A model generated the notes under the pieces. That model saw nothing but the letters and a program-made list of their open reading frames with translations. It was not told the DNA's origin and searched no databases. 64,000 nt of DNA from an uncultured Pseudomonadota bacterium. GTDB lineage: Bacteria; Pseudomonadota; Gammaproteobacteria; Steroidobacterales; Woeseiaceae. The DNA lies in assembly GCA_913055625.1 (NCBI GenBank), contig CAJXJW010000006.1, forward strand, positions 124,001 through 188,000, read 5' to 3'. Position numbers and translations under genes: made by a program. Shown here piece by piece: positions 1-8,272 of the stretch. Positions within the stretch are counted from its first letter, which is position 1. Each line of letters opens with the position of its first letter.

Positions 1-1
1 C

Positions 2-1552
2 CTGCGACTGGCGGCCGGCGGTGTGGCACTGTCGGGCTTTGCGCGCCTGGCTTACGGCGCCACGCCCGACAGCCCGGTCGTAAGGACGAATGCGGGCGCG
101 GTTCGCGGCTTCGTCGACGACGGGATCCGGGTCTTCCGCGGCATTCGCTACGGCGCCGACACCGCGCCCCGGCGTTTTCGCCCGCCCCTGGCGCCGCGGC
201 CCTGGGACGGCGTTGTCGACGCGCTGGACTACGGAGCGTCCTGTCCCCAGTCACGCGAGGACGTGGTCAGCGAGGACTGCCTGTTCCTGAACGTCTGGAC
301 ACCCGGCGTCGACGATGGCCGGAAGCGTCCGGTGATGTTCTACATTCACGGCGGTGCCTATTCGAGCGGGTCCGGTTCGAGCCCGTGGTACGACGGGCGG
401 GCGCTGGCACGGCGCGGCGACGTCGTCGTCGTCACGGTAAACCACCGTCTCAATGCGTTCGGTTACCTGTACCTGCAGCGCTTCGCCGACGAGCGCTATG
501 CGGATTCCGGGAACTGCGGGCAGCTCGATCTCGTGCTGGCGCTCAAGTGGGTGCGCGACAATATCGCGGCCTTCGGCGGAGACCCGGACCGCGTTCTCGC
601 GTTCGGCCAATCCGGTGGCGGTGCGAAGGTCGCGACGATGATGGCGATGCCGGCGGCGGCCGGGCTGTTCCAGCGCGCCGCGAGCATGAGCGGGCAGCAG
701 GTGACGGCATCCGGCCCGGGCAATGCGACGGAGCGGACCTTGGCCTATCTCGACGCAGTCGGCGTCGCCCCGTCGGATATCGGCACGCTGGCGACGCTGC
801 CGGCCGATCGCCTGGTCGCGGGATTGTCCGCGCGCGACCCGGTGCTGCCCTACGGGTCGGTGTATTTCGGTCCCGTGCTGGACATGCGCTCGCTGCGGCG
901 CCACCCCTTTTATCCCGACGCCGCGCCTCAGTCCGCCGGGATACCGATGATCCTCGGCAACACGCACGACGAAACGCGCGCGTTCCTGCGCGGCGAAGAG
1001 TACGAAGACCTCACGTGGGACGAACTGCCCGACCTGCTGATCCCGAACATGCGGGTCGACATCCGTCCCGAGTTCGTCGTCGCCGAGTACCGCAGGCTGT
1101 TCCCGTCACTGTCGCCGACACAGGTCTTCTTCAAGGCGACGACGGCAGCGCGCTCCTGGCGCTCGGCGATCATCGAGGCGGAGGAAAGGGCGAAGCAGGG
1201 CGGTGACAACACTTACGTGTACCAGCTCGACTTCGGCAGCCCCGAGGAGCCCGAAATGGGCGCGCCGCACACGTTCGACATTCCGCTGGTCTTCGGCACG
1301 CTGGGCGCACCGCGCACGATCACGGGCACGGGGCCGGAAGCGCGTGCCGTGTCCGCGATGATGAGTGACGCGTTCATCCGCTTTGCGCGCGACGGCGTTC
1401 CTGGCAGCGACGCCATGCCCGCCTGGAAGCCCTACACGCTGCCGAATCGCGAGACGATGGTCATCGACCTTCCGCCGCGCATGGAGAACGATCCGCGCGG
1501 TGCCGAGCGACGATTGTTCGCGACCGTACCCTATGTCCAGCCCGGAACCTGA
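2..1552 (+). CDS. Carboxylesterase type B, exported, 5' end cut by window edge
   Basis: Serine esterase of the carboxylesterase-B/PnbA type (alpha/beta hydrolase), probably removing ester side groups from polysaccharide fragments. Numbering from the GTG at 23, the family signature EDCLFLNVWTP is at about 84-94, the oxyanion loop HGGAYSSG at about 109-116, and the nucleophile elbow FGQSGGG puts the catalytic Ser at about 197. The frame stays open to base 2 and reads a hydrophobic, Ala/Gly-rich stretch (LRLAAGGVALSGFARLAYG), so the GTG at 23 is probably internal to a signal peptide that begins before the window; neighbours carry Tat signals. It is followed after 12 bases by a GH43 gene, so the two are likely co-transcribed. 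The natural substrate cannot be read from sequence. Confidence 0.85.
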   Translation: MRLAAGGVALSGFARLAYGATPDSPVVRTNAGAVRGFVDDGIRVFRGIRYGADTAPRRFRPPLAPRPWDGVVDALDYGASCPQSREDVVSEDCLFLNVWTPGVDDGRKRPVMFYIHGGAYSSGSGSSPWYDGRALARRGDVVVVTVNHRLNAFGYLYLQRFADERYADSGNCGQLDLVLALKWVRDNIAAFGGDPDRVLAFGQSGGGAKVATMMAMPAAAGLFQRAASMSGQQVTASGPGNATERTLAYLDAVGVAPSDIGTLATLPADRLVAGLSARDPVLPYGSVYFGPVLDMRSLRRHPFYPDAAPQSAGIPMILGNTHDETRAFLRGEEYEDLTWDELPDLLIPNMRVDIRPEFVVAEYRRLFPSLSPTQVFFKATTAARSWRSAIIEAEERAKQGGDNTYVYQLDFGSPEEPEMGAPHTFDIPLVFGTLGAPRTITGTGPEARAVSAMMSDAFIRFARDGVPGSDAMPAWKPYTLPNRETMVIDLPPRMENDPRGAERRLFATVPYVQPGT

Positions 1553-1564
1553 CCGGAGAAGGCC

Positions 1565-3229
1565 ATGCCTCACGAGATCGACAGGCGCACCAGCCTGAAA
1601 TTGCTGCTTGGAGCGGGCGCCGGTGTCGTCGCGGCGCCGCTGCTGCCGGCCCCGGCCCTGGGGCAGGGGTCCCGTGCCACGTCGTCGCTCGACCCGTTTG
1701 CCGACATGCAATGGGGTCGAACGTTCGAAGGCCAGCGTCGTGCGGATCTCGGCGACGGCACGTTCCTCAATCCCGTCTTTGCGGGGGACCGACCCGACCC
1801 GACGATTTTCCGGGATGGCGATACCTACTACCTGACGTTCTCGAGCTTCGATGCTTACCCGGGCATCGTCATCTGGAAGAGCGTCGATCTCGTGAACTGG
1901 GAGCCGGTCACCGCGGCGCTCAGGACGCCTGTCGGTTCCGTGTGGGCACCCGAACTTCTGAAACATGACGGGCGCTACTACTGCTATATCCCGGCACGCT
2001 TCCCGGAGTACCGGTCCATCTACGTCATCCACGCGGACCGTATCGAAGGACCCTGGTCCGAGCCGATCGATCTCGGACTGCATCGCCACATCGACCCGGG
2101 CCATGCGGTCGGCGAGGATGGGCGGCGCTGGCTGTTCCTGTCCGGCGGCGACCGCGTGGCGCTTGCCGACGACGGCCTGTCGCTGGCGGGTGAGGTCGAG
2201 CACGTCTACGACCCCTGGCGCTACCCGTCGGACTGGGTCGTCGAGACGTTTGCGCCGGAAGGACCGAAGATCGTTCGGCGCGGCGAGTACTACTACATGG
2301 TCACCGCCGTCGGCGGCACCGCGGGTCCGCCGACCGGGCACATGGTAATCATGGCACGTTCGCGATCCATCGACGGGCCGTGGGAGAACGACCCGAACAA
2401 CCCGGTAATCAAGACTGAATCGGCCGCGGAGAAGTGGTGGTCACGCGGCCATGCAACGCTGTTCACGGACCCGGACGACCGCTGGTGGATGATCTACCAC
2501 GGCTACGAAAACGGATACTGGACGCTCGGCCGCCAGGCGTTGCTCGAGCCGGTGCGCTGGAATGACGACGGTTGGCTGGAACCGCTCGGCGGCGACCTGT
2601 CGAAGCCGATCGCGAAGCCGGTCGACGCCGGCCCACGCCCGCACGGCCAGCCGTTGTCGGACGACTTCTCGACGGATCGTTTCGGACTGCAGTGGTCGTT
2701 CTACGACCCGGCCCCGGACGAGCGCGAACGCCTGACGCGGCGCGACGGCGGCATGCTGCTGCGCGGGAAAGGCAGGACGCCCGGCGACAGCTCGCCGCTG
2801 ACCTGCATCGTCGGCGACCAGTCCTACGAGATCGAGGTCGGCGTGGAAGTGGACGACCGCACCGAGGCCGGGCTGCTGCTCTTCTACAACCGGCGCCTGT
2901 ACGCCGGGCTCGGACTGGGGCCGAAAGGACTGATGATGCATCGCTACGGGCTGCAGCGGCTTCGCGGAACGCCGCCGGGGCAACGTGACGACGCCGGTGC
3001 GGCGATTCCGCGCCGCATGCGCATACGTATGACGAACCATCGCAACATCCTGACCATCTACACGAGCGTCGACGACGGCAGGACCTGGGAAAAGTTCGAC
3101 GTGCAAATGGAAGTCTCGGGCTATCATCACAACGTGGCCTACGATTTCCTCAGCCTGCGACCGGGTCTCTACGCCGCGGGCAGCGGCGTCGCGCGGTTTA
3201 CGGACTTCACCTACAAGGGGAGCATGTAA
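1565..3229 (+). CDS. Glycoside hydrolase family 43, Tat-exported (beta-xylosidase/arabinofuranosidase type)
   Basis: Five-bladed propeller glycosidase, 554 aa, likely acting on xylan or arabinoxylan oligosaccharides in the periplasm or outside. The N-terminus RRTSLKLLLGAGAG is a typical twin-arginine signal. NPVFAGDRPDPTIFRDG at about 69-85 holds the GH43 catalytic base Asp78; the propeller continues to about residue 355. A C-terminal beta-sandwich from about 365 (DDFSTDRFGLQWSFYDP) resembles the accessory domain of GH43 beta-xylosidases. The stop overlaps the next start by one base (TAATG), indicating translational coupling to the downstream esterase. GH43 covers xylosidase, arabinofuranosidase and arabinanase activities, so the exact specificity is open. 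Confidence 0.88.
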   Translation: MPHEIDRRTSLKLLLGAGAGVVAAPLLPAPALGQGSRATSSLDPFADMQWGRTFEGQRRADLGDGTFLNPVFAGDRPDPTIFRDGDTYYLTFSSFDAYPGIVIWKSVDLVNWEPVTAALRTPVGSVWAPELLKHDGRYYCYIPARFPEYRSIYVIHADRIEGPWSEPIDLGLHRHIDPGHAVGEDGRRWLFLSGGDRVALADDGLSLAGEVEHVYDPWRYPSDWVVETFAPEGPKIVRRGEYYYMVTAVGGTAGPPTGHMVIMARSRSIDGPWENDPNNPVIKTESAAEKWWSRGHATLFTDPDDRWWMIYHGYENGYWTLGRQALLEPVRWNDDGWLEPLGGDLSKPIAKPVDAGPRPHGQPLSDDFSTDRFGLQWSFYDPAPDERERLTRRDGGMLLRGKGRTPGDSSPLTCIVGDQSYEIEVGVEVDDRTEAGLLLFYNRRLYAGLGLGPKGLMMHRYGLQRLRGTPPGQRDDAGAAIPRRMRIRMTNHRNILTIYTSVDDGRTWEKFDVQMEVSGYHHNVAYDFLSLRPGLYAAGSGVARFTDFTYKGSM

Positions 3230-4233
3230 TGCTGAATCGACGGAGCCTGCTTCTGGGAGCGGCCGCTGCGGTCACGACATCGAGCGTGCGGGCACAGACG
3301 CCGGCGCCCGGTGCCGACACGGTGGTGGCGCCGGACCTGCTGCAGCCGTCCGCCACGATAGACCTGTGGCCCGGCGGTGCGCCGGGCATGGCCGACCCCG
3401 CGCCGGTCGAAATCGTCAATGAGCGGAGCACCGACCCGACCTATGCCGATCGCGCCGTGTCCGGCATCGCCGTGCCGCGCATGGTCGTGTTCCGGCCGCC
3501 CGAGCCGAACGGCGCGGCCATCGTCCTGACGCCGGGCGGTGGGTACAAGAACATCGTCATCGACAAGGAAGGCCACGAACTCGCACGCTGGCTCGCGGCG
3601 CGCGGCGTCACGGTGTTCGTGCTGTATTACCGGCTGCCGGGCGAGGGCTGGTCGGATCGTGCGAACGTCGCGCTCGCGGACGCGCAGCGCGCTATGCGAC
3701 TGGTTCGCCGGCACGCCGCCGACTACGAGGTCGATCCGGACCGTGTCGGCGCCATGGGATTCTCCGCGGGCGGGCACGTCTGCGCTGACCTTGCTGCGCG
3801 CTTCGAATCCGCGGTTTATCGGCCCGTGGACGATGCCGACCGTCTGAGCGCGCGGCCGACGCTGGCCGCCCCGATCTACCCGGTCATTTCGATGTCCGCG
3901 CCGCTGGCTCACGCCGGCTCGCGCTCGAACCTGCTGGGCGACAGCCCTTCGCCAGCGGACGAGGAAGCGCATTCACCGCACCGCAACGTACCGGAGGGTG
4001 CGCCGCCGCACTTCCTGCTGCACGCGGAGGACGACGGTGCCGTGCCGGTGGCGAATTCACTGGCATTGCGTGCGGCGCTGGTGCAGCGTGGAGTACCCGT
4101 GGAGACGCATCTGTTCGCCCATGGTGGCCACGGGTTCGGGCTGCGCTATACGGCCGGCAAGCCGGTCGCAGCGTGGCCCTCATTATTCCTGGAGTTCGCG
4201 AAGAGCGTCGGCCTGCTTCTTCGGCCGGCCTGA
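3229..4233 (+). CDS. Exported alpha/beta-hydrolase esterase (acetylxylan/feruloyl esterase-like)
   Basis: Alpha/beta hydrolase of the BD-FAE/Axe group, 334 aa, which commonly remove acetyl or feruloyl groups from xylan. The N-terminus MLNRRSLLLGAAAAVTTSSVRA looks like a Tat signal. LTPGGGYKN at about 100-108 is the oxyanion region, GFSAGG gives nucleophile Ser179, the acid is probably Asp268 or Asp269 in HAEDDGAVPV, and the His is His301 in GGHGFG. It is last in an apparent operon with the upstream GH43 and carboxylesterase, which supports de-esterification of hemicellulose. Substrate assignment is inferred from context. Confidence 0.82.
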   Translation: MLNRRSLLLGAAAAVTTSSVRAQTPAPGADTVVAPDLLQPSATIDLWPGGAPGMADPAPVEIVNERSTDPTYADRAVSGIAVPRMVVFRPPEPNGAAIVLTPGGGYKNIVIDKEGHELARWLAARGVTVFVLYYRLPGEGWSDRANVALADAQRAMRLVRRHAADYEVDPDRVGAMGFSAGGHVCADLAARFESAVYRPVDDADRLSARPTLAAPIYPVISMSAPLAHAGSRSNLLGDSPSPADEEAHSPHRNVPEGAPPHFLLHAEDDGAVPVANSLALRAALVQRGVPVETHLFAHGGHGFGLRYTAGKPVAAWPSLFLEFAKSVGLLLRPA

Positions 4234-4251
4234 CCCGCTAACGGCGCGACA

Positions 4252-5088
4252 CTAGACGGGCGCTGCGGCGCTCAGCGTGCAGCGGAGTTCGCCGTCAGGG
4301 CCGAAATCCAGTGTACTGGACTGGCCGGGCGCGACATCGTGAATGCCGGTCGTTTGTCCCGTTGCGATGACGTCTCCGGCGCGCAGCGGCCGGCCGCGTC
4401 GAGCCGCGAGTTCCAGCAGGAACTGCACAGAGCGCACGAAGCCGCCGGTCAGGTTGAAAGCGCCGCCGCTCCCGACCGCGTCGCCCTCGACGAACGTCTT
4501 GCAATGCATGCTGTCCAGCGGCCGGGATTGCCATTCCTTGATCGACGGGCCGACGATGAGACCCGCATTGTTGCCGAAGTCGGACACGACGACCGTCGGA
4601 CCGAGCTCGTTGATGGTCGCCAGCGGGCTGCTCGCGATCTCCAGGCCGATGCGCAGGTCGCGGATCATGCCGGCTGCCTCTTCGGTCGTCCACGTGAGCT
4701 TGTCCGGCGGGGCATCCCGGCCGATGACGGCGATGTACTCGGCCTCGATGGCGGCGAAGCCGCCGTCGAACACCGGCATGGACAGGGCATCGCCGTTGCT
4801 GACTTCGTGAATGGTGGGGGTGAATATCGGCCCGGCCAGGCGGTCGATGCCGAAATGGTCTTCGACGTTCGGCGGGATCCGGCCGACTTTCCAGCCGCCG
4901 ATATCCTGGGGCCAGAGTTCGATGGCCATGTCCTGGATGCGGTACGCCGTATCGAGATCGTCGGGTATTGCGCCGGGGTAGTCTTCGAGCGGCTGGCACG
5001 CCTTCCGCGCGGCCACGAACGTCGCCGCGATCTCCCCGAGGTCCTTGCCGGGTGCGGTTGCACCGCCGCTGGTCGAATTGACAGTCAT
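4252..5088 (-). CDS. 2-keto-4-pentenoate hydratase family protein (MhpD-like)
   Basis: Member of the fumarylacetoacetase/MhpD hydratase fold, 278 aa. The family's acid hydratase features are visible: IGGWKVGR near residue 63, FDGGFAAIEAEYIAVIG near 107-123, and FNLTGG with ATGQTTGIHDVAPG near the C-terminus. The frame runs open further upstream, but the ATG at 5088 gives the usual length and follows a promoter-like sequence by about 35 bases. Known relatives add or remove water on 2-keto acids in aromatic degradation; no aromatic pathway genes are present here. It shares an operator-like motif with the uronate operon, so a role on a 2-keto-3-deoxy sugar acid is possible. That is inference. 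Confidence 0.78.
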   Translation of the reverse strand: MTVNSTSGGATAPGKDLGEIAATFVAARKACQPLEDYPGAIPDDLDTAYRIQDMAIELWPQDIGGWKVGRIPPNVEDHFGIDRLAGPIFTPTIHEVSNGDALSMPVFDGGFAAIEAEYIAVIGRDAPPDKLTWTTEEAAGMIRDLRIGLEIASSPLATINELGPTVVVSDFGNNAGLIVGPSIKEWQSRPLDSMHCKTFVEGDAVGSGGAFNLTGGFVRSVQFLLELAARRGRPLRAGDVIATGQTTGIHDVAPGQSSTLDFGPDGELRCTLSAAAPV

Positions 5089-5129
5089 TCCGTGGGACGC
5101 CCCCCGCGTCGTTGATAGCGTGACGGCGC

Positions 5130-5158
5130 ATTGTAACGGGTTTGCGGTGAGTTGGAAA
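5130..5158 (-). promoter_or_regulatory. Candidate sigma70 promoter of the hydratase gene
   Basis: On the minus strand a -35-like TTTCCA (5158-5153) and a -10 TACAAT (5135-5130, five of six consensus bases) are separated by 17 bases. The start codon lies about 42 bases downstream of the -10. The -35 is embedded in the operator-like motif at 5153-5167, as expected for repression by a LacI-type protein. Confidence 0.5.
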
Positions 5159-5167
5159 CCGGTGTCA
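5153..5167 (-). promoter_or_regulatory. Candidate LacI-family operator, copy 1
   Basis: On the minus strand the sequence TGACACCGGTTTCCA has the central CG and partial dyad symmetry of LacI-family operators. A near-identical 15-mer, TGACACCGGTTACCA, lies upstream of kduI. The two copies flank the LacI-type gene at 5442, which is the obvious candidate regulator. It overlaps the -35 of the hydratase promoter. Confidence 0.55.
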
Positions 5168-5441
5168 TTTTTCGGCGGGGGCGCGTGTCCCCGTGATGTC
5201 CCCTGGCAAAATCTGCCGGAATTCAGGGATTTGCTCTGACGTTCGCGGCCTCGGGCGGGGCCGGCCTCGCTGCGAAGGACGTGAGGGCAGCGCCGCGGCG
5301 CGCATCGCGGGGCACCGTATGCGGGGCCGGTAGCGCCCGAGATGACATCGTTGGACATGTCCGGGGCCGGGCGGGCTAGAATAGTCCCCATAACAACGAC
5401 GAGGCCGGGTCGACCAGTGCGATGACCGGCCGGGACACACG
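5168..5441. other. Intergenic region upstream of lacI-type gene
   Basis: This is the rest of the 353-base gap between the divergent hydratase and LacI-type genes. It holds a -10-like TAGAAT at 5377-5382 and a perfect 10-bp palindrome GGACATGTCC at 5353-5362, both suitably placed for transcription of the regulator, but no convincing -35 at normal spacing. No open frame here resembles a protein, and no RNA gene or repeat was seen. Confidence 0.5.
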
Positions 5442-6542
5442 ATGGCCGACGACAAACCCGATCCCGCCAAGCCCGAGATGTCCCGCGGGGACACCGTGTC
5501 CGCCGGCGCGGCCAACGGGCGCCGCGTCAAGCTCACGATCACGGATATCGCGAAGATGGCCGGCGTCTCGAAGAAGACGGTCTCCCGCGTCATCAACCAC
5601 TCGGGCCTGGTTCGCGACGAAACGCGCGAGCGGATCATGAAGATCGTCGAGGAGCATGGCTACCAGCCCGACCCGCAGGCGAGGGCGCTCGCGCTGCGGC
5701 GCTCGACGCTGATCGCGCTGATCTCCAACCAGCCGAATCCCCAGTACATCGTGGATATCCAGGGCGGCATCCTCACCGGAATGGCGGGAACGCCGTACCA
5801 GCTCGTCATCCGGCCCTGCGACCGGTCGTCGCCGACACTGCACGACGATATCTGCGACATCGTCCAGCACCAGAAGCTGTTCGGCGTCATCCTGACGCCG
5901 TCCATTTCCGAGGACGACGAGCTGATCGGTCGGTTGCGCCAGATCGGCTGTCCGTACGTGCGCATCGCGGCCGTGTCGCTGGACACGCCGGAGAACATGA
6001 TCGAAACGCACGACTATGTCGGCGCGGCGGAGGCGGCGCGCCACATTGCGTCGCTGGGGCACACGCGGATCGCGCACATCCACGGCCCGGACACGTTCCT
6101 GTCCGCGGCGGAGCGCCTGCGCGGCTTCCGTGTCGGTCTCGCCGAGTACGGCATGAAGATCGAGCCGCAGTACCTGATGAAAGGCGGGTACACGTTCGAG
6201 TCGGGCATGGAATGCGGGAAGCAGCTCCTGGCGCTCGACGTACCGCCGACCGCGGTATTCGCGGGCAACGACGAAATGGCCGTCGGCGTCTACCAGGCCG
6301 TGCGCCAGGCGGGGCTGCGGGTGCCCGACGACCTCTCGATTGTCGGTTTCGACGATTCACCGATTGCGACCCGTATATGGCCAAAATTGACCACGGTTCG
6401 CCTGCCCATCGTCCAGATGGGGCGCATCGCCGCGGAACTGCTGATCTCCAATCACGACCGGATGGCGATGCAGCCGCCGGCCGCGACCTCGGTCATGCCG
6501 AGCCTCGTCGTGCGCGAGTCGGCCGCGGCCCCCCGCGCCTGA
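5442..6542 (+). CDS. LacI-family transcriptional regulator (probable uronate regulon repressor)
   Basis: DNA-binding regulator, 366 aa. After a polar 28-residue lead, the LacI helix-turn-helix [22 protein letters not shown] occupies about 31-52, followed by the hinge-helix region and a periplasmic-binding-protein-like sensor domain (about 90-355) ending in [19 protein letters not shown]. It lies between the hydratase gene and the kduI operon, and similar operator motifs sit upstream of both, so it probably controls them in response to a uronate intermediate such as KDG. That ligand is inferred from family precedent (KdgR/UxuR-type LacI proteins). Confidence 0.88.
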   Translation: MADDKPDPAKPEMSRGDTVSAGAANGRRVKLTITDIAKMAGVSKKTVSRVINHSGLVRDETRERIMKIVEEHGYQPDPQARALALRRSTLIALISNQPNPQYIVDIQGGILTGMAGTPYQLVIRPCDRSSPTLHDDICDIVQHQKLFGVILTPSISEDDELIGRLRQIGCPYVRIAAVSLDTPENMIETHDYVGAAEAARHIASLGHTRIAHIHGPDTFLSAAERLRGFRVGLAEYGMKIEPQYLMKGGYTFESGMECGKQLLALDVPPTAVFAGNDEMAVGVYQAVRQAGLRVPDDLSIVGFDDSPIATRIWPKLTTVRLPIVQMGRIAAELLISNHDRMAMQPPAATSVMPSLVVRESAAAPRA

Positions 6543-6582
6543 ACGGCGCCGAAGTGGCCGCAAACTCGCCTTTAATATCGCA

Positions 6583-6600
6583 TTGACACCGGTTACCATA
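6583..6600 (+). promoter_or_regulatory. Candidate LacI-family operator, copy 2, upstream of kduI
   Basis: TTGACACCGGTTACCATA contains the 15-mer TGACACCGGTTACCA, which differs by one base from the copy at 5153-5167. It ends 27 bases before the kduI start region. Outer positions keep dyad symmetry (TTG and CAT-like arms about an ACCGGT core). It likely represses the eight-gene uronate operon when bound. Confidence 0.55.
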
Positions 6601-6626
6601 CCGGGCCACACCCACTTTCGGGCCAC

Positions 6627-7472
6627 GTGATGTTCCAGAAGACCTACCAGGCCACGCACCCGTCGATGATCGACGGGATCGACAACGAGAGGCTGCGCGA
6701 CCTCTATCTCGTCGGGGCGATGTTCGCCGCCGATGAAGTCCGCCTCAACTACACGCACAACGAGCGCATGGTTGTCGGCGGTGCTGCGCCCGTATCGCAG
6801 ACCGTGCGCCTGCCGGACCAGGAGGCCCCGGTCGCCGGCGCGCCGTTCCTCGAGCGGCGCGAACTCGGCATCGTGAATACCGGCGCGGGTGCCGGCAAGG
6901 TGACCGTCGACGGCGAGGCCTTCGACATGGCGCCACGCGACGGGCTCTATGTGCCGATGGGCAGCAAGGACGTCACGTTCGCAAGCGACGACGCCGCGAA
7001 CCCCGCACGATTCTACCTCGCGTCGACGCCGGCGCACGCGCGCTTCGAGTTGAAAAAACTGTCGGTCAAGGATGCCGTGCCGCTGAAGCTGGGGTCGCTC
7101 GAAACGTCGAACGACCGCACGATCTACCAGTACATCGTGCCGGAAACCTGCCGCTCGGCGCAGCTGCTGCTGGGGCTGACGATCCTCAACCCGGGCAGTG
7201 TATGGAACACCATGCCGCCGCACCTGCACGACCGCCGTTCCGAGATCTATTTCTACTTCGAACTCGGCGAGAACGAGCGCGTGTTTCACTTCATGGGTGA
7301 GCCCGATGCGATGCGCCACATCGTCGTTCACGACTCCGAGGCGGTTATCTCGCCGCCGTGGTCGATTCACATGGGCGCCGGCAACAGCAACTATTCATTC
7401 ATCTGGGCGATGGGTGGCGAGAATCTCGACTACAAGGACATGAACGTCCTCGACATCTGTCAACTCAAATAA
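6627..7472 (+). CDS. kduI: 5-keto-4-deoxyuronate isomerase
   Basis: 4-deoxy-L-threo-5-hexosulose-uronate ketol-isomerase, cytoplasmic, converting the linear form of unsaturated uronates from pectin or other lyase products to 3-deoxy-D-glycero-2,5-hexodiulosonate. Full-length cupin-fold match of 280-281 aa. Counting from the ATG at 6630, the metal ligands of the family are visible as His198, His200 and Glu205 in HLHDRRSE and His247 in SIHMGAGN. Either GTG 6627 or ATG 6630 may initiate. It is the first gene of an operon with kduD, uxaC, a TRAP transporter, uxuB and uxaA. No polysaccharide lyase that would make its substrate is in the window. Confidence 0.95.
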   Translation: MMFQKTYQATHPSMIDGIDNERLRDLYLVGAMFAADEVRLNYTHNERMVVGGAAPVSQTVRLPDQEAPVAGAPFLERRELGIVNTGAGAGKVTVDGEAFDMAPRDGLYVPMGSKDVTFASDDAANPARFYLASTPAHARFELKKLSVKDAVPLKLGSLETSNDRTIYQYIVPETCRSAQLLLGLTILNPGSVWNTMPPHLHDRRSEIYFYFELGENERVFHFMGEPDAMRHIVVHDSEAVISPPWSIHMGAGNSNYSFIWAMGGENLDYKDMNVLDICQLK

Positions 7473-7510
7473 TCAGGACGGGCGCATCCGTGCCCGCGCA
7501 GGGGGACTGC

Positions 7511-8272
7511 ATGGCAATTGATCTCTTCAGGCTCGACGGCAAGGTGGCCGTCGTCACCGGCGCTAACACCGGCCTCGGCCAGGCGATGGCCGTGGCGCTC
7601 GCAAACGCGGGCGCGGACGTCGCGCTCGTCGGGCGATCCGCGCCGACCGAGACGGAAAAGCGCATCAGCGAGGCCGGGACACGTTCCTGCACCGTCTTCG
7701 CCGACCTGTCGACGACGGAACCCGTCGAACGCATCGTCGCGGAGACGCGCGAGGCACTCGGGCCGCCCGATATCCTCGTCAACAACGCCGGTATCATCCG
7801 CCGCGCCGACGCGCTGGATTTCAGCGAGGACGACTGGGACGCCGTGCTCGCGACGAATCTCAAAGTGCCGTTCTTCCTTGCTCAGGCGGTCGCTCGCGAC
7901 CTCGTGGACAGCGCGCGCCGCGGCAAGATCATCAACGTGGCATCGCTCCTGTCGTTCCAGGGCGGCATTCGCGTCGCGTCCTACACGTCGAGCAAGAGCG
8001 GGCTTGCCGGCCTGACTCGGCTGCTGGCGAACGAGTGGGCCGGGCGTGGCATCAACGTCAACGGCATCGTCCCGGGCTACTTCGCGACGAACAACACCGA
8101 GGCGCTGCGCAACGACGCCGAGCGGAATCGCGATATACTGGCGCGTATTCCGGCCGGCCGCTGGGGTGACCCCGGCGACCTCGGGGGTGCAGCGGTCTAC
8201 CTCGCGTCGGCCGCCTCTGACTATGTGCATGGCGCGCTGCTGCCCGTGGATGGCGGATGGCTCGCGCGCTGA
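7511..8272 (+). CDS. kduD: 2-dehydro-3-deoxy-D-gluconate 5-dehydrogenase
   Basis: Short-chain dehydrogenase, 253 aa, that reduces the KduI product to 2-keto-3-deoxygluconate (KDG). The nucleotide-binding TGANTGLG is at 16-23, NNAG at 91-94, and the catalytic Ser145, Tyr158 and Lys162 (SYTSSK) are intact. The frame is open upstream into kduI, but the ATG at 7511 starts the conserved MAIDLFRLDGKVAVVTG sequence. It sits directly behind kduI and overlaps the next gene. Confidence 0.93.
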   Translation: MAIDLFRLDGKVAVVTGANTGLGQAMAVALANAGADVALVGRSAPTETEKRISEAGTRSCTVFADLSTTEPVERIVAETREALGPPDILVNNAGIIRRADALDFSEDDWDAVLATNLKVPFFLAQAVARDLVDSARRGKIINVASLLSFQGGIRVASYTSSKSGLAGLTRLLANEWAGRGINVNGIVPGYFATNNTEALRNDAERNRDILARIPAGRWGDPGDLGGAAVYLASAASDYVHGALLPVDGGWLAR

